NCBI GenBank assembly: GCA_023410905.1
Contig: JAEYPL010000066.1
Coordinates: 1-5,938 of the forward strand
Length of the DNA stretch: 5,938 nt
Direction of reading: 5' to 3'
Origin: Pseudomonadota bacterium
GTDB lineage: Bacteria > Pseudomonadota > Alphaproteobacteria > Rhizobiales > Hyphomicrobiaceae
Shown piece after piece: positions 5,051 to 5,938 of the stretch. The position numbers were made by a program, and so were the translations under genes. Position 1 is the stretch's first letter, and the number at the start of each line of letters is the position of its first letter. Under the pieces are notes generated by a model that saw nothing but the letters and a program-made list of their open reading frames with translations, searched no databases and was not told the DNA's origin.

Positions 5051-5827
5051 ATGGCTGAGCGAAAAGCCGACGGAAGTGCGGGGGACGCCGACTACGGCAG
5101 CATCGGGCGCGGTTATGTGCGCTTCCGTCAACCCGAGCCGGCGATCGAAGCGATCATCGCGCGTGCGCTCGGGGGTGCGCGATCCGTTCTGAATGTCGGC
5201 GCGGGCGCGGGCTCTTATGAGCCGACGGATCGCGACGTGACACCCGTCGAGCCTTCCGCATCCATGCGTGCGCAGCGTCCGGCACACCTCGCAGGTGCCA
5301 TCGATGGCGTCGCTGAGCGACTGCCGTTTCCGGACGCGCATTTCGACGCGGCAATGACGACGTTCTCCGTGCATCAGTGGTCGCGGCTGGAGGACGGACT
5401 TCGCGAGATGCGTCGTGTGACGCGTGGGCCGGTGATCGTACTCTCCTGTGATCCCGATCTCGTGCAGCGCTTCTGGCTGAACGACTACGCGCCGGATGTG
5501 CTCGCCGCTGAGGCGCAGCGCTATCCCGCGCTCGCTCGCATGGCGACCGTACTCGGCGGCACGACGGAGATCGTGCCGGTGCCTATTCCGCTCATGTGCC
5601 GCGATGGATTCAACGAGGCCTACTACGGCCGGCCGGAGCGTTTGCTCGAACCTGCTGCGCGTCTGGCCTGCTCGGCGTGGAGCTTTGTCAGCGACGATAC
5701 CGCCGCGAGTTATGTCGAGCGCCTGCGCCATGATCTCGCGTCCGGCGCCTGGGATCACAAGTATGGCCATTTGCGCACCGCGCCCGCGTTCGACGGCTCG
5801 TTGCGATTGCTCGTTGCGCGGCCATAA
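5051..5827 (+). CDS. class I SAM-dependent methyltransferase (Methyltransf_11-like)
   Basis: A 258-residue cytosolic protein from the ATG at 5051. The AdoMet-binding motif I is VLNVGAGAGSYEP (residues 46-58). An acidic-strand motif TPVEPS follows. AERLPFPDAHFDAAMTTFSVHQW (88-110) is the typical post-motif region of the Methyltransf_11 group. It should transfer the methyl group of S-adenosylmethionine to a substrate that the sequence does not reveal; the C-terminal half, which sets substrate choice, shows no family I can name. The frame is open to an ATG at 5009, but those 14 codons lie in the terminator hairpin and U-tract, so 5051 is preferred, with a weak AGG at 5041-5043. The start lies 10 bases beyond the U-tract, so the gene depends on read-through or on a promoter inside nuoE. 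A repeat pair follows the stop. Confidence 0.85.
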   Translation: MAERKADGSAGDADYGSIGRGYVRFRQPEPAIEAIIARALGGARSVLNVGAGAGSYEPTDRDVTPVEPSASMRAQRPAHLAGAIDGVAERLPFPDAHFDAAMTTFSVHQWSRLEDGLREMRRVTRGPVIVLSCDPDLVQRFWLNDYAPDVLAAEAQRYPALARMATVLGGTTEIVPVPIPLMCRDGFNEAYYGRPERLLEPAARLACSAWSFVSDDTAASYVERLRHDLASGAWDHKYGHLRTAPAFDGSLRLLVARP

Positions 5828-5833
5828 AAAGTT

Positions 5834-5875
5834 CCCTCTCCCCGCGTGCGGGGAGAGGGTTAGGGCGAGGGGCGG
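5834..5875 (+). repeat. dispersed palindromic repeat (REP-like), first copy of a facing pair
   Basis: A perfect 12-base inverted repeat (CCCTCTCCCCGC 5834-5845, GCGGGGAGAGGG 5848-5859) with only two bases between the arms, followed by the tail TTAGGGCGAGGGGCGG (5860-5875). The form matches the CCCTCTCCCC...GTTAGGG-GAGGGG elements scattered between genes in many Hyphomicrobiales. It starts six bases after the methyltransferase stop and may serve as its transcript end. On the minus strand the hairpin is followed by AAC and five T, a terminator-like form. Confidence 0.8.
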
Positions 5876-5903
5876 AAACTTGCGTTGATGTCAGCGTATG
5901 CCG

Positions 5904-5938
5904 CCGCCCCTCATCCCGGCCTTCTCCCCGTGAAGGAC
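5904..5938 (-). repeat. dispersed palindromic repeat (REP-like), second copy, inverted and cut by window end
   Basis: CCGCCCCTC (5904-5912) is the exact reverse complement of GAGGGGCGG (5867-5875) in the first copy. It is followed by CCCGGCCTTCTCCCCG (5915-5930), the diverged counterpart of the CCCTAACCCTCTCCCC arm. The TGAAGGAC at the end looks like the start of a loop whose second arm would lie beyond the window. The pair of facing elements about 28 bases apart resembles a BIME unit. Confidence 0.65.

Noticed and set aside
5039..5770. 243-codon minus-strand frame opposite the methyltransferase
   Set aside because: The plus strand carries clear methyltransferase motifs; the antisense product is Arg/His-rich and unrelated to known families.

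Overview
The window looks like chromosomal DNA of a GC-rich alphaproteobacterium, most likely of the Hyphomicrobiales (Rhizobiales). The grounds are a DUF1134/EipA-family envelope gene, an alphaproteobacterial type of NuoE, a GAAC-N7-GAAC direct repeat matching the LexA-box layout of that class, and dispersed CCCTCTCCCC-type hairpin repeats common in this order. I see no phage, transposase, CRISPR, rRNA or tRNA sequence.

Layout. (1) 2-601, +: the 3' part of a PLP-dependent aminotransferase gene, cut by the window edge. (2) 602-835: a gene-free stretch holding a GC-rich hairpin, two weaker inverted repeats, a perfect LexA-type box at 745-759 and a hairpin that would cover the next ribosome binding site. 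(3) 836-2119, +: a 427-residue protein with an N-terminal CxxC knuckle, a long coiled coil and a DUF2130 domain resembling a PD-(D/E)XK nuclease core. (4) 2171-3460, -: a secreted 429-residue protein with a C-terminal DUF1134 (EipA) domain behind an unusually long helical and proline-rich N-terminal part; it converges on the DUF2130 gene. (5) 3461-3943: a 483-base divergent intergenic region with a poor CtrA-like site near the eipA-type gene, an AT-rich island with a perfect TATAAT, and two palindromic motifs. (6) 3944-4285, +: a small protein with about four membrane spans. (7) 4403-5008, +: nuoE, the [2Fe-2S] subunit of respiratory complex I, followed at once by a strong intrinsic terminator. 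(8) 5051-5827, +: a class I SAM-dependent methyltransferase starting 10 bases beyond that terminator. (9) 5828-5938: two facing copies of the dispersed repeat, the second running off the window.

How the parts relate. Most genes here are housekeeping types that need not work together. Two points stand out. The DUF2130 gene seems to lie under SOS (LexA) control, which suggests a DNA-damage role for a family of unknown function. And nuoE sits alone with a small membrane protein upstream and a terminator downstream, without nuoD before it or nuoF directly after it, so the complex I locus of this organism is interrupted or rearranged here.
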